Shown here piece after piece: positions 1 to 7,512 of a stretch of DNA of 64,000 nt (its first letter is position 1; each line of letters starts with the position of its first letter). The notes beneath the pieces were generated by a model. It was not told the origin of the DNA, searched no databases, and saw only the letters and a program-made list of their open reading frames with translations. The DNA comes from Bog-159 sp963843255 (GTDB taxonomy: Bacteria; Acidobacteriota; Terriglobia; Bryobacterales; Bryobacteraceae). The stretch is from NCBI GenBank assembly GCA_963843255.1, contig CAWJJQ010000010.1, forward strand, positions 186,001 to 250,000, given 5' to 3'. The position numbers and the translations under genes are program-made.

Positions 1-1
1 G

Positions 2-565
2 ACGTCGCCCGAATGCCTGCTGGACACCTATCAGGCCGAGCGCCACCCCGTCGCCGCCCGGGTCCTCCGGAAGACGCTGGCACAAGTCGCCCTGCGCCGC
101 CCGGACGATCGCTCCAAAGCTGCATGGGAGGTCGTTTCCGATCTCCTCCAGATGGACGAGCCCCGCAAACGGTTCGCCGCCATGATGTCCGGTCTGGATA
201 TACAGTACGCCATTCATTACGACCTCGGCGAGGCGCACCCCTTGCTCGGCCGCCGCATGCCCGATCTTGACCTGGTCACCGCCGGCGGCCCGCTACGGGT
301 CTTCACCACGCTGCACCATGCCCGGCCCGTGCTCTTCAATTTCGGTGAGCTTGGCGGCCTCGACATCGCTCCCTGGGCGGATCGCGTTCAATTGATCGAC
401 GCCCGGTACACCGGCGCGTGGGAGCTTCCCGCCATCGGGGCGGTCGCGGCGCCCACCGCCGTTCTGGTTCGCCCCGACGGATATGTAGCCTGGGTAGGAG
501 ACCTGAACCGGATTGGGCTCGATGACGCGCTAACCACCTGGTTCGGACCCCCTCGGGCAACTTAG
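2..565 (+). CDS. FAD-dependent monooxygenase, C-terminal part (5' end outside window)
   Basis: The reading frame is already open at the window edge, so only the last 187 residues are seen. The first visible residues contain LLDTYQAERHPVAARVL, which is characteristic of the end of the FAD domain of aromatic-ring/rifampicin-type flavin monooxygenases (PheA/TfdB family). From about residue 80 onward comes the thioredoxin-fold C-terminal domain typical of these enzymes (GRRMPDLDLV, then ARPVLFNFG and APTAVLVRPDGYVAWVG). The FAD-binding Rossmann motif lies upstream of the window, so the substrate cannot be guessed. Third codon positions are strongly C-rich, like the next four genes. Confidence 0.8.
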   Translation, partial: TSPECLLDTYQAERHPVAARVLRKTLAQVALRRPDDRSKAAWEVVSDLLQMDEPRKRFAAMMSGLDIQYAIHYDLGEAHPLLGRRMPDLDLVTAGGPLRVFTTLHHARPVLFNFGELGGLDIAPWADRVQLIDARYTGAWELPAIGAVAAPTAVLVRPDGYVAWVGDLNRIGLDDALTTWFGPPRAT

Positions 566-722
566 TCACACCTGCGCCCAAAAATCCCTAACCCCTACCC
601 GCTCACGGTGATCTCCTCCACCCGCTCACCCGCGACCACCCGTCCGCCGCGCACTCGCCTGATAGCCTGAACCTGGAGCAAGCCACCGCGCGGATCACCC
701 GCCGTAGCTTCGTTCGGAACAT

Positions 723-1370
723 ATGTCCAGTCAAGCAAAAATCAATGCAAGTCGCGCCAATGCGCGCAAATCTACCGGCCCGCGCACCGCCGCCGGCAAG
801 TCCGCCAGCCGCGACAACGCCTATAAGCATGGGATGCGCGCCCGCAACCCCGTCGCTCCCGGAGAAGACCAGGCCGCTTTCGACGCCCGCCTCGCCCAAC
901 TCCGCGCCGAATTCGCTCCCAGCACCCCGAGTGAGGACCTCCTCGTCCAACAGGCCGCCGACGCCAGTTGGCGCCGCGAACGCCTCATCGGCATCGAAGC
1001 CGCTCTCCTTGGCGAGGATCCTATCGACCCCGCCGAACTCGAACGCGTCTCCCGCTGGCACGTGCGCATGGAGAATTGTTTCTTCAAGGCGTACAAAGAA
1101 TTGCAGCGTCTGGTCCAACTCCGCAAAGAAGAGCGCGCCCAAGACGCCGCCCCAAAATCCACCCCGAAATCCGCCCCGAAATCCGCCCCGTCCGACCCGC
1201 TGCACACCGGCGAACAGTGCGTCTACTGGTGGGACCCTGTAACCAACAAACGGCAGCAGATCGCCGGTCCCCCGCAGGAATACGACCCCGCCCGTGAAAT
1301 CGGCCCCCACAAAAACAACATCCCGTACTCCGATCCCGCACCCAGCCATTCCAATCGCCGCAAATTCTAA
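723..1370 (+). CDS. Hypothetical protein with KSTGPRT N-terminal motif
   Basis: 215 residues, cytoplasmic, very basic at the N-terminus. The opening segment with ARKSTGPRT, GK and NAYKHGMRA matches a paralogous family of unknown function that I recall as frequent in Acidobacteria genomes. The middle (residues 55-140) is predicted mostly helical. It contains a low-complexity PKSTPKSAPKSAP stretch at about 140-155, written as an imperfect 12-bp DNA repeat at 1150-1190. There is no signal peptide or membrane segment. No clear Shine-Dalgarno is visible before the ATG. Function unknown; I do not infer one. Confidence 0.7.
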   Translation: MSSQAKINASRANARKSTGPRTAAGKSASRDNAYKHGMRARNPVAPGEDQAAFDARLAQLRAEFAPSTPSEDLLVQQAADASWRRERLIGIEAALLGEDPIDPAELERVSRWHVRMENCFFKAYKELQRLVQLRKEERAQDAAPKSTPKSAPKSAPSDPLHTGEQCVYWWDPVTNKRQQIAGPPQEYDPAREIGPHKNNIPYSDPAPSHSNRRKF

Positions 1371-1397
1371 GCCCTCCCACCAATCTCAAAACTGAGA

Positions 1398-1403
1398 TAT
1401 AAT
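1398..1403 (+). promoter_or_regulatory. -10 box (TATAAT) of XRE-cupin gene
   Basis: A perfect TATAAT ends 12 nt before the ATG at 1416. Transcription starting about 7 nt after the box would leave a leader of only about 5 nt. No good -35 hexamer is visible. Confidence 0.45.
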
Positions 1404-1415
1404 CCCGAAATAGAG

Positions 1416-2012
1416 ATGAGGGCCCAAACCGTAACTCCTCCTCCCGTCCCGCCCCCCGCCCCCATCGACCGCCGCATCGCGCGCCGCCTCGCCGCCCTCC
1501 GTGCCGAACGCGCCTGGACCCTCGCCGCCCTCGCCGCCCGCACCGGCATCAGCCGCGCCACCCTCTCCCGCCTCGAGCGATGTGAACTGAGCCCCACCGC
1601 CGCCATGCTCAACCAGCTCTGCGCCCAATACGGCTGGACCGCCTCCCGCCTCATGGCCGAAGCTGAAACCGGCCCACCCACCGTCGTCCGCGCCGCCGAA
1701 CAGATCACCTGGCAGGACCCCGAAACCGGCTACATCCGCCGCATGCTCTCGCCCCCCCACCCCCACCTCAAGGGCGAACTCGTCGAGGTCACTCTCCCCC
1801 CCGGCGCGCCCGTGTCTTATCATGTCTCCCCGCTGCCTGGCCTGGAGCATCATATTTGCGTGCTCCAAGGCGTGCTCTCTCTCGAAATCGAGGGCCACGC
1901 CTACCGCCTCGCCAAGGGCGACTGCGTGCGCTATCTGCTCTCCGGACCGTCCCGCTTCGCCTGCGCCGGCAACCGGCCCGTCCGCTATCTCATCGCCCTG
2001 GTTCATCCCTAA
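1416..2012 (+). CDS. XRE-family transcriptional regulator with C-terminal cupin sensor
   Basis: 198 residues. Residues about 20-75 form a helix-turn-helix of the XRE/HTH_3 type (LAALAARTGISRATLSRLE). Residues about 120-195 form a cupin_2 beta-barrel (PLPGLEHHICVLQG, then LAKGDCVRYL). This architecture is common in one-component repressors that sense a small ligand and often control the adjacent enzyme gene. The GNAT gene begins 6 nt after the stop, so the two are almost certainly co-transcribed, and the acetyltransferase is a plausible target. The start follows a TATAAT so closely that the mRNA may be nearly leaderless. Confidence 0.88.
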   Translation: MRAQTVTPPPVPPPAPIDRRIARRLAALRAERAWTLAALAARTGISRATLSRLERCELSPTAAMLNQLCAQYGWTASRLMAEAETGPPTVVRAAEQITWQDPETGYIRRMLSPPHPHLKGELVEVTLPPGAPVSYHVSPLPGLEHHICVLQGVLSLEIEGHAYRLAKGDCVRYLLSGPSRFACAGNRPVRYLIALVHP

Positions 2013-2018
2013 ATCGCT

Positions 2019-2576
2019 ATGGCTTCACCTATCCCAATCCGCATCGAATCCTGGCATCCCGATCCAGCCACCGTCAACGACGACCTCGGCATGCTCGCCA
2101 ATGTCCTACACGCCTGCGTACACGCCGGCGCCAGCGTCGGCTTCGTCCTGCCGTTCCCCACCGCCGCAGCGCTGGCCTTCTGGCAGGATCAGGTCCTCCC
2201 CGCCGTCTCTTCCGGCACTCGCTGCGTGCTCCTCGCGCGCCTCTCCGGTGAGATCGTGGGCACCGTGCATCTCGATCTCGGCACGCCCCCCAACCAACCC
2301 CACCGCGCCGAAGTGCGCAAGCTCCTCGTGCATCCCCGCGCGCGCCGCCGCGGGATCGCCCGCTCCCTCATGGCCGCCGTCGAAGACCATGCCCGTGCCG
2401 CCCGCCGCACCCTCCTCACCCTCGATACCGTCACCGCCAGTCCAGCCGAATCCATCTACCGTTCCCTCGGCTACAAGCCCATCGGAGTCATCCCCGGCTA
2501 CGCCCTCAACTTCGATTCCACCACCCTCGAAGGCGCCACCGTAATGTACAAGGAACTCAAAGACCCGCGCACGTGA
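2019..2576 (+). CDS. GNAT-family N-acetyltransferase
   Basis: 185 residues with the GNAT fold. The acetyl-CoA pyrophosphate loop is visible as VHPRARRRGIARSLM (motif A, about residues 108-122), preceded by the beta-4 strand EVRKLLV and followed by the motif B region IYRSLGYKPIGVIPGYAL. Such enzymes transfer an acetyl group from acetyl-CoA to an amine. The substrate is not predictable, though toxin/antibiotic modification or amino-acid acetylation are the usual roles. It sits 6 nt behind the XRE-cupin regulator in one operon. It ends just before the low-complexity repeat at 2612. Confidence 0.88.
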   Translation: MASPIPIRIESWHPDPATVNDDLGMLANVLHACVHAGASVGFVLPFPTAAALAFWQDQVLPAVSSGTRCVLLARLSGEIVGTVHLDLGTPPNQPHRAEVRKLLVHPRARRRGIARSLMAAVEDHARAARRTLLTLDTVTASPAESIYRSLGYKPIGVIPGYALNFDSTTLEGATVMYKELKDPRT

Positions 2577-2611
2577 AGTACGGCATTGCCGTACCGAGCC
2601 CCCAGCCATCC

Positions 2612-2880
2612 CTCCCCGCGTCCCCCCGTCCCCGCGTCTCCGTGTCTCCGCGTCTCCGTGTCTCCGCGTCTCCGCGTCCCCGCGTCCCCCCGTCCCCGCG
2701 TCTCCGCGTCCCAGTCCCCGCCTCCCGCGTCCCAGTCCCCGCCTCCCGCGTCCCCGTGTCTCCCAGTCCCCGCGTCCCCGTGTCTCCGTGTCTCCGTGTC
2801 TCCGTGTCTCCGCGTCCCCGCGTCCCCGCGTCCCCGCGTCTCCGCGTCTCCGCGTCTCCGCGTCCCGCGCCGCGCGCCCC
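2612..2880 (+). repeat. Low-complexity tandem repeat (CGCGTCTCC / CGCGTCCCC units)
   Basis: About 270 nt built from short degenerate units alternating CGCGTCCC, CGCGTCTC, CGTGTCTC and CAGTCCCCGC, with a 6- and 9-nt periodicity. The reverse complement (GGAGACGCGG, GGGGACGCGG) reappears at 34780-35030. Long frames through it on both strands (peptides such as RGDAETRR or SPRPRVS) are artefacts of the repeat. It separates the GNAT gene from the PQQ dehydrogenase. Confidence 0.9.
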
Positions 2881-2900
2881 GCGCCCCGCGCGAGCAATTG

Positions 2901-2906
2901 TATAAT
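2901..2906 (+). promoter_or_regulatory. -10 box (TATAAT) of PQQ dehydrogenase gene
   Basis: A perfect TATAAT lies 10 nt before the ATG at 2917, right after the GC-rich repeat. A start about 7 nt downstream would give a leader of 3-4 nt. No Shine-Dalgarno is present, consistent with leaderless initiation. Confidence 0.45.
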
Positions 2907-2916
2907 CGAACCGCGC

Positions 2917-4677
2917 ATGCCCAAGCCGGCTCTACTCCTGATCGCGGTCTCCTGTCTCGCCGCCCCCAACGGCAAAGAAATATTCCAAACCCGCTGCGCC
3001 GGCTGTCACGGTGCCGATGCCCGCGGCGGCGGCAAAGGCCCCGGACTCGCCGCTAATCCCCACCTCGCCGGCCAGTCGCTCGATCAGTTGCGCGCCGTCA
3101 TCCAGCGCGGCTTTCCGGACACCGGCATGCCCCCCATGCAAATGCCCGGCGCCGAGCTGACCGCCGTAGCCACATACATCCGCGAACTCAACACCGGTCT
3201 GAACAAAGCTGTCCAACCCGCCCCCGGTCCCACCCGCCGCGTCACCTGGCACGCCCCCCAACCGGGCGACTGGCTCACCTATAACGGCTCTCTCACCGCC
3301 AATCGCTACAGCGGCCTCCGCCAGATCGATACCGCCAACGTAAGCCGCCTGCGCCTCGCATGGATCTTCCCCATCACTCACTTCGGTCTCGAGGTCACGC
3401 CTCTCGAAGCCGGCGGCGTCATGTACGTCACCGGTCCGAATCAGGTCTACGCCCTCGACGCCCTCACCGGCGAGCAGATCTGGAAATACGCGCGCCCGCT
3501 AACCACCGGCCTCGATGGCGACGCCGCCCTCGGCACCAATCGTGGCGTCGCCATCCGTGACGATCGCGTCTTCTTCGTCACTGACAATGCCCATCTCCTC
3601 GCCCTCGATCGCGCCACCGGAAATCTGGTTTGGGACGTCTCCATGCCCGAGGAGCCGCAGCACTACGGCGGCACGCTGGCCCCGCTTGTTGTAAATGACA
3701 AGGTCATCGCGGGCGTCTCCGGCGCAGATGAAGGCATCCGCGGATTCGTGGCCGCCTTCTCGGCCTCCACCGGCGCCCTCGCCTGGCGGCATTACACCGT
3801 CCCCCGCCGCGGCGAGCCCGGTTCCGAAACCTGGAAAGGCAGCGAGCCTCTCGCCGGAGGCGGCTCCACCTGGCTCACCGGCTCTTATGATCCGGAGCTC
3901 GACACTCTCTACTGGCCCACCGGCAATCCCTTCCCCGATTCCGAAGATGAAGATCGCGGCGGCGACAACCTCTACACCGATTCCATCCTGGCCCTCGATC
4001 CCTCCACCGGCGCGCTCAAGTGGCATTACCAGTTCACCCCGCACGACCTCCGCGATCGCGACGCCACCGAGCCCCACGTCCTGGTCGATGCCGTCTATCG
4101 CGGCCGCCCGCGCAAACTGCTCCTGCATGCCGATCGCAACGGATTCTTCTACGTCTTCGATCGCGCCACCGGCGAGTTGCTGCTGGCCAAGCCGTTCCTG
4201 CGCCGCGTAGACTGGGCCTCCGCCATCGCCGGCGGCCGCCCGGTGGTGAAAGATCCCGGCGGCTGTCCCGACGATGCCGCCAACTGGAGTTCCACCGCCT
4301 ATAGCCCCGTCACGACCCTCTACTATTTTCTGGCCCTCGAAGAATGTGTCGGATTGAAAATGGGATACCCGGATCAGACCGGCCGGCGCTTCCTGCGCGC
4401 CCTGAATATCGAGACCGGCGACATCGTTTGGGAGATCCCCCAGCCCGGCCCGGCGAAAGCCAAAACGTGGTCGGGAGTATTGGCCACCGCCGGCGGCCTG
4501 GTCTTCTACGGCAAGCCCAATGGGGGATTCGACGCCGCCGACGCGCGCACCGGCAAAACGCTCTGGCACTTCCCCACCAACGTGCGCATGAAAGCGTCGC
4601 CTATGACTTTCAGCGTCAGCGGCCATCAGTACATCGCAGTGGCCGCCGGCCCAAACATCTTATGCTTCGGCCTGTGA
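2917..4677 (+). CDS. Cytochrome c / PQQ-dependent dehydrogenase fusion
   Basis: 586 residues. A short signal peptide (PKPALLLIAVSCLAAP) is followed by a class I cytochrome c domain with heme motif CAGCH at residues 27-31 and a likely axial Met in TGMPPM near residue 70. An eight-bladed PQQ propeller follows (NRYSGLRQIDTANVSRL; repeated blades such as LTGEQIWKY, ATGNLVWDV, RTGKTLWHF). Periplasmic oxidation of an alcohol, aldehyde or sugar with electrons passed to the fused heme is the expected role. In classic type II quinohemoproteins the cytochrome is C-terminal, so here the order is reversed. I chose the ATG at 2917 because longer frames run into the low-complexity repeat. Confidence 0.88.
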   Translation: MPKPALLLIAVSCLAAPNGKEIFQTRCAGCHGADARGGGKGPGLAANPHLAGQSLDQLRAVIQRGFPDTGMPPMQMPGAELTAVATYIRELNTGLNKAVQPAPGPTRRVTWHAPQPGDWLTYNGSLTANRYSGLRQIDTANVSRLRLAWIFPITHFGLEVTPLEAGGVMYVTGPNQVYALDALTGEQIWKYARPLTTGLDGDAALGTNRGVAIRDDRVFFVTDNAHLLALDRATGNLVWDVSMPEEPQHYGGTLAPLVVNDKVIAGVSGADEGIRGFVAAFSASTGALAWRHYTVPRRGEPGSETWKGSEPLAGGGSTWLTGSYDPELDTLYWPTGNPFPDSEDEDRGGDNLYTDSILALDPSTGALKWHYQFTPHDLRDRDATEPHVLVDAVYRGRPRKLLLHADRNGFFYVFDRATGELLLAKPFLRRVDWASAIAGGRPVVKDPGGCPDDAANWSSTAYSPVTTLYYFLALEECVGLKMGYPDQTGRRFLRALNIETGDIVWEIPQPGPAKAKTWSGVLATAGGLVFYGKPNGGFDAADARTGKTLWHFPTNVRMKASPMTFSVSGHQYIAVAAGPNILCFGL

Positions 4678-4740
4678 GTGGGGCAGGCCCCTGGCCTGCG
4701 GGAGGCCTCTCAGGCCTCCCAGGGCAGAGCGAAGCGCCTG
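4678..4740. repeat. Dispersed palindromic (REP-like) element, copy 1
   Basis: Starts immediately after the PQQ dehydrogenase stop codon. It contains nested inverted repeats: GGGGCAGGCC/GGCCTGC, GGGAGGCCT/AGGCCTCCC and AGGGCAG/CTGCCCT. The first 43 nt match, in reverse orientation, the element at 51184-51227 with only a few differences. It lies between two convergent genes and could also act as a bidirectional terminator. Confidence 0.75.
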
Positions 4741-4748
4741 CCCTCTTC

Positions 4749-6095
4749 TTACCGCAAACTAAACTTCTTCATCTTGTACCGGAGCGTATCCCGCGTGATC
4801 CTCAGTAACCGAGCCGCCTGAGTCTGATTCCCGCCCGTCTTCTCTAAAGCCCGAGCCAGGAGCATGCGCTCGTTGTCCTCCAAAGACAACCCCTCCGAAG
4901 GCATTTCCGCTCGGTGTGGCACGCTGCCCGCGGCCGTCTGCCCATCCGGATGAGTCACCGCGATCGGCAAGCTGGGCGGCGTAATATTGGTAGTCTCCTC
5001 CAGGATCATCGCCCGCTCTACGGCATTCCGCAGTTCGCGCACGTTGCCTGGCCAGTCGTGTGACAGCAGCAACTGCTCCGCCGCCGGCGATATGCCTTCA
5101 ATCCCCCGCCGGAACTTGCGGTTGTAGTGGTCGATAAAAAATCGCGCCAGCGGCAGAATGTCATCCGGCCGCTCGCGCATCGGAGGCAACACGATCTGGA
5201 TCACGTTCAGCCGGAAATAAAGGTCCTGCCGGAATGCGCCTTCCCTCACCGCTTCCCTCAGGTTCTTGTTGGTCGCCGCCACCACCCGCAGGTCCAGTTG
5301 AATATCTTTCAATCCGCCCAGCCTGCGAAAACTCTGGTCCTCCAGCACTCGCAGCAGCTTGGCCTGCAGCATCAGCGGAATCTCTCCCACCTCGTCCAGA
5401 AACAGCGTACCCTTGTCCGCCAGTTCGAAGATCCCGCGTTTCTGCTGCCGCGCATCCGTGAACGCGCCCTTCTCGTATCCGAACAACTCGCTCTCCAGCA
5501 ATGTCTCCGGAATCGCCGCGCAGTTGACCGCAATGAACGGCTCCGCCTGCCGCGCGCTCTGGTAGTGCAGTGTCTTGGCGATCAGATCCTTGCCCGTGCC
5601 ATTCTCGCCTTCGAGCAGTATGGTCGTCGCTTCGCTGGCCGCCACCCGCCGCACGAAGTTGAGCAACTCGCGCATGGCCGGCGATTCCGCAATCACTTCG
5701 CGCTTCTGCGGCGCCGCCTCTTCGGTGACATCTTTGATCGTCGCTACCACGCCTTCCAGTTCGCCGGCGCCGTTGAACATCTGGGTAGTGCGCATCACCA
5801 CCAGCCGCTCCATCCCGTTATCGGTATGCAGCCGGATGGTCGAGTAAGGCGCCGACCCGTTTTGATTCAAGCCCACCAGTACGCCGCAACCCGGCTCGCA
5901 GACGCCGCAGCGGAACACCTCCTGGCAGTGACGGCCGATCATTTCCTCCGAAGGCATGCCGAAGAGTTTTTCGGCGGCGTGATTCACTCCCGTTATGGTA
6001 AAATCCGGCGAATAAAGGACCAGCGCATCTGATAATTGATCGAACACGGCTTCCATAAGCCGGGCCTGTTGCCACTCGGGTGTCAGCTTAGACAT
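4749..6095 (-). CDS. PAS-domain sigma-54-dependent (NtrC/Fis-type) transcriptional activator
   Basis: 448 residues: PAS sensor (about 10-125), AAA+ sigma-54 interaction domain (about 135-365) and a C-terminal Fis-type helix-turn-helix (NQTQAARLLRITRDTL). Walker A is GENGTGKD at 163-170; Walker B is LFLDEVGE. The sigma-54 contact loop reads GAFTDA (210-215) instead of canonical GAFTGA. The PAS domain has a cysteine cluster C57, C63, C66, C70, suggesting a metal or Fe-S redox sensor; that is inference. It is transcribed away from the multiheme cytochrome operon, sharing a 183-nt regulatory region, so that operon is the likely target. Confidence 0.88.
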   Translation of the reverse strand: MSKLTPEWQQARLMEAVFDQLSDALVLYSPDFTITGVNHAAEKLFGMPSEEMIGRHCQEVFRCGVCEPGCGVLVGLNQNGSAPYSTIRLHTDNGMERLVVMRTTQMFNGAGELEGVVATIKDVTEEAAPQKREVIAESPAMRELLNFVRRVAASEATTILLEGENGTGKDLIAKTLHYQSARQAEPFIAVNCAAIPETLLESELFGYEKGAFTDARQQKRGIFELADKGTLFLDEVGEIPLMLQAKLLRVLEDQSFRRLGGLKDIQLDLRVVAATNKNLREAVREGAFRQDLYFRLNVIQIVLPPMRERPDDILPLARFFIDHYNRKFRRGIEGISPAAEQLLLSHDWPGNVRELRNAVERAMILEETTNITPPSLPIAVTHPDGQTAAGSVPHRAEMPSEGLSLEDNERMLLARALEKTGGNQTQAARLLRITRDTLRYKMKKFSLR

Positions 6096-6116
6096 CGTTT
6101 AATTTCTTTACACTCC

Positions 6117-6122
6117 ATTATA
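6117..6122 (-). promoter_or_regulatory. -10 box of the sigma-54 activator gene
   Basis: Read on the minus strand this is a perfect TATAAT, 21 nt before the ATG at 6095, with a possible -35 TTGGGC 18 nt upstream. A housekeeping-type promoter would make the activator constitutive. Confidence 0.45.
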
Positions 6123-6137
6123 GCGGCTATGCGTTAA

Positions 6138-6155
6138 TTGGCCCAAGCCCTTGCA
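6138..6155 (+). promoter_or_regulatory. Imperfect sigma-54 promoter candidate before cytochrome operon
   Basis: TTGGCCCAAGCCCTTGCA resembles the -24/-12 consensus (TGGCAC-N5-TTGCA), but 11 rather than 10 nt separate GG from GC. Spacing is normally strict, so this is only a candidate. Its location, opposite a sigma-54 activator and about 125 nt upstream of the first cytochrome start, is what makes it worth noting. Confidence 0.22.
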
Positions 6156-6278
6156 GATGAAGGGGGCAATTCACCCGCCCGCGGCCCGGCCTCCAAGGCC
6201 CAAACTGAGCGCTAATAAGGATTAACCGTGTCCATCATGCATGGCGAACGAATTGCAAATCGACGGATAGGAGGTTTC

Positions 6279-6500
6279 ATGTCGAAGATCAAATACGCCA
6301 TTCCCGCTGCCATTCTACTAGCCGGCTTCCTGGTGAGCTCCTCGCTGTCATTCGCCAAGCCCGAGTTTGTTAAAGCCACCAAGAAAGCGTGCGCGTACTG
6401 CCACGTGGATTCCAAGGCGAAGCCCAAGGAACTGACCGAAGCCGGCAAATATTTTAAAGAGCACAACAATTCCCTCGAAGGTTACACGGAGCAAAAGTAA
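6279..6500 (+). CDS. Small periplasmic monoheme cytochrome c
   Basis: 73 residues. A signal peptide (residues 1-26, hydrophobic core AAILLAGFLVSSSLSF) precedes a single heme motif CAYCH at 38-42. The remaining 30 residues are Lys-rich with few obvious axial-ligand candidates. A strong ribosome site, GGATAGGAGGT, ends just before this ATG, so I prefer it to the GTG at 6228. It is the first gene of the cytochrome operon and could be a soluble electron shuttle for the multiheme proteins downstream. Confidence 0.85.
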   Translation: MSKIKYAIPAAILLAGFLVSSSLSFAKPEFVKATKKACAYCHVDSKAKPKELTEAGKYFKEHNNSLEGYTEQK

Positions 6501-6527
6501 ACGGAACCTTCAGGCGGAGCGGCCATC

Positions 6528-6962
6528 ATGCAAACGGTTCAGCTCGCCATAGTGGATGCGGTGTACCAGGCGGCCCTGCGCGACGCGCTGGTCCATAGCG
6601 GTCCCTGGCACGTGGAAACTGTCGAGACGCCCCAGCCGGGCGAAAGGTGCGTGCTGGTCATGGACGATACGTGCCTCGGCCGGGTACCGCTGCCCCTGCC
6701 CTATCCGGAGCGGGTAGTGCTGCTCACTCGCAAGGATCCGGCCAACCTGTCGCACGCCTGGGAGGCTGGCATCGTTTCATTGGTCTCCCCGGATGATCCC
6801 CCAAGTACTGTTCTTCTGGCCATCATGGCGGCCGCGCTGCGCGTTCCCAAATCGCAAGCGGCCGCGCCTCTCGGTGGTATTTCCCCCAGTAAACCTGAAT
6901 CCTCTGCGCCAATATCCCCAGAACCTGTCTTGAGTAACTCAAAGAGATACAAAACACAATAG
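6528..6962 (+). CDS. Receiver-like protein of unknown function
   Basis: 144 residues. It has the beta-alpha rhythm of a receiver domain (VQLAIVDAVYQAALRDAL, then RCVLVMDDTCL, then RVVLLTRKDPAN, then AGIVSLVSPDDPPSTVLLAI), but lacks a convincing phosphoacceptor Asp/Lys set. The last 35 residues are a Pro/Ser-rich tail. It lies inside the cytochrome operon between the monoheme cytochrome and the Cys-repeat protein. I would call it a degenerate receiver, which is inference from strand pattern only. Confidence 0.6.
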   Translation: MQTVQLAIVDAVYQAALRDALVHSGPWHVETVETPQPGERCVLVMDDTCLGRVPLPLPYPERVVLLTRKDPANLSHAWEAGIVSLVSPDDPPSTVLLAIMAAALRVPKSQAAAPLGGISPSKPESSAPISPEPVLSNSKRYKTQ

Positions 6963-7117
6963 TTATAAATCGGACTCCGGCGTGCACTAACAGGCTGCGG
7001 AGAAAGGCGTTGGAGGCACGGCAAACCTGGGCACCTTTCCGAGCCGCGCGCGTGAGCAAGCGGTCTTTGGCCCTTTTCCGCTGCCTTCTAACCCCAGTTT
7101 CCAGGAGGGATTCTCAA

Positions 7118-7501
7118 ATGGACCGCTCTCAAGCCGAGCTCGAAACCTTGGTTCGTAACCGGATTTGTGGCGTGTGTTCGGACCGCAAAACAGATGGCGC
7201 CTGCGGCCTCGAAGAACCCGCCGGCTGTGCCCTGTTCCGGCTGTTCCCTCAGGTCGTGTCCGCCATTCAAAGCACTCACAGCGACCGCCTGGACGATTAC
7301 ATCAATGCCATCCGGCGGGATGTCTGCTCGGTTTGCACCGCGCAGGAAAACGATGCTAGTTGCGGCCTTCGCCAGCAGGTGCAGTGCGCGCTCGACGCGT
7401 ACCTGCTCCTGGTGGTCGAGGCCATTGAAGAAGCCACGGGAAAGGATTTCGGCCGGCCGTTGCCGCCCACGGCAGGCGGGCCAGTCTCAGTTCAACTCTA
7501 G
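7118..7501 (+). CDS. Protein with two identical four-cysteine motifs
   Basis: 127 residues, cytoplasmic, no signal peptide. Two copies of the spacing C-x2-C-x8-C-x7-C occur at C17/C20/C29/C37 and C70/C73/C82/C90, each followed by a hydrophobic helix (FPQVVSAI; LLLVVEAI). The pattern indicates a duplicated metal site, either two zinc sites or two iron-sulfur clusters. The start is set by CCAGGAGGGA eight nt upstream of the ATG. A 155-nt leader separates it from the receiver-like gene. I do not recognise the family; the cytochrome neighbours suggest electron transfer or redox sensing. Confidence 0.75.
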   Translation: MDRSQAELETLVRNRICGVCSDRKTDGACGLEEPAGCALFRLFPQVVSAIQSTHSDRLDDYINAIRRDVCSVCTAQENDASCGLRQQVQCALDAYLLLVVEAIEEATGKDFGRPLPPTAGGPVSVQL

Positions 7502-7512
7502 AGGAGGTTAGC

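Noticed and set aside
603..1349. Minus-strand frame opposite the KSTGPRT gene with Gly-rich GGFRGGFRGG segments
   Set aside because: It is antisense to a better-supported gene and the Gly-rich stretch mirrors the Pro-rich repeat on the plus strand.
2106..2975. Long minus-strand frame with RGDAETRR-type peptide over the repeat and GNAT gene
   Set aside because: It is a by-product of the low-complexity GGAGACGCGG repeat and lies antisense to a clear GNAT gene.
6963..7117. Leader with GGCAAACC (7020-7027), reminiscent of a GEMM-type cyclic dinucleotide riboswitch before cytochrome-related genes
   Set aside because: Only that short core matches; the expected tetraloop and GGGACGCAAAGC segment are absent. 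A covariance search against the GEMM families would settle it.
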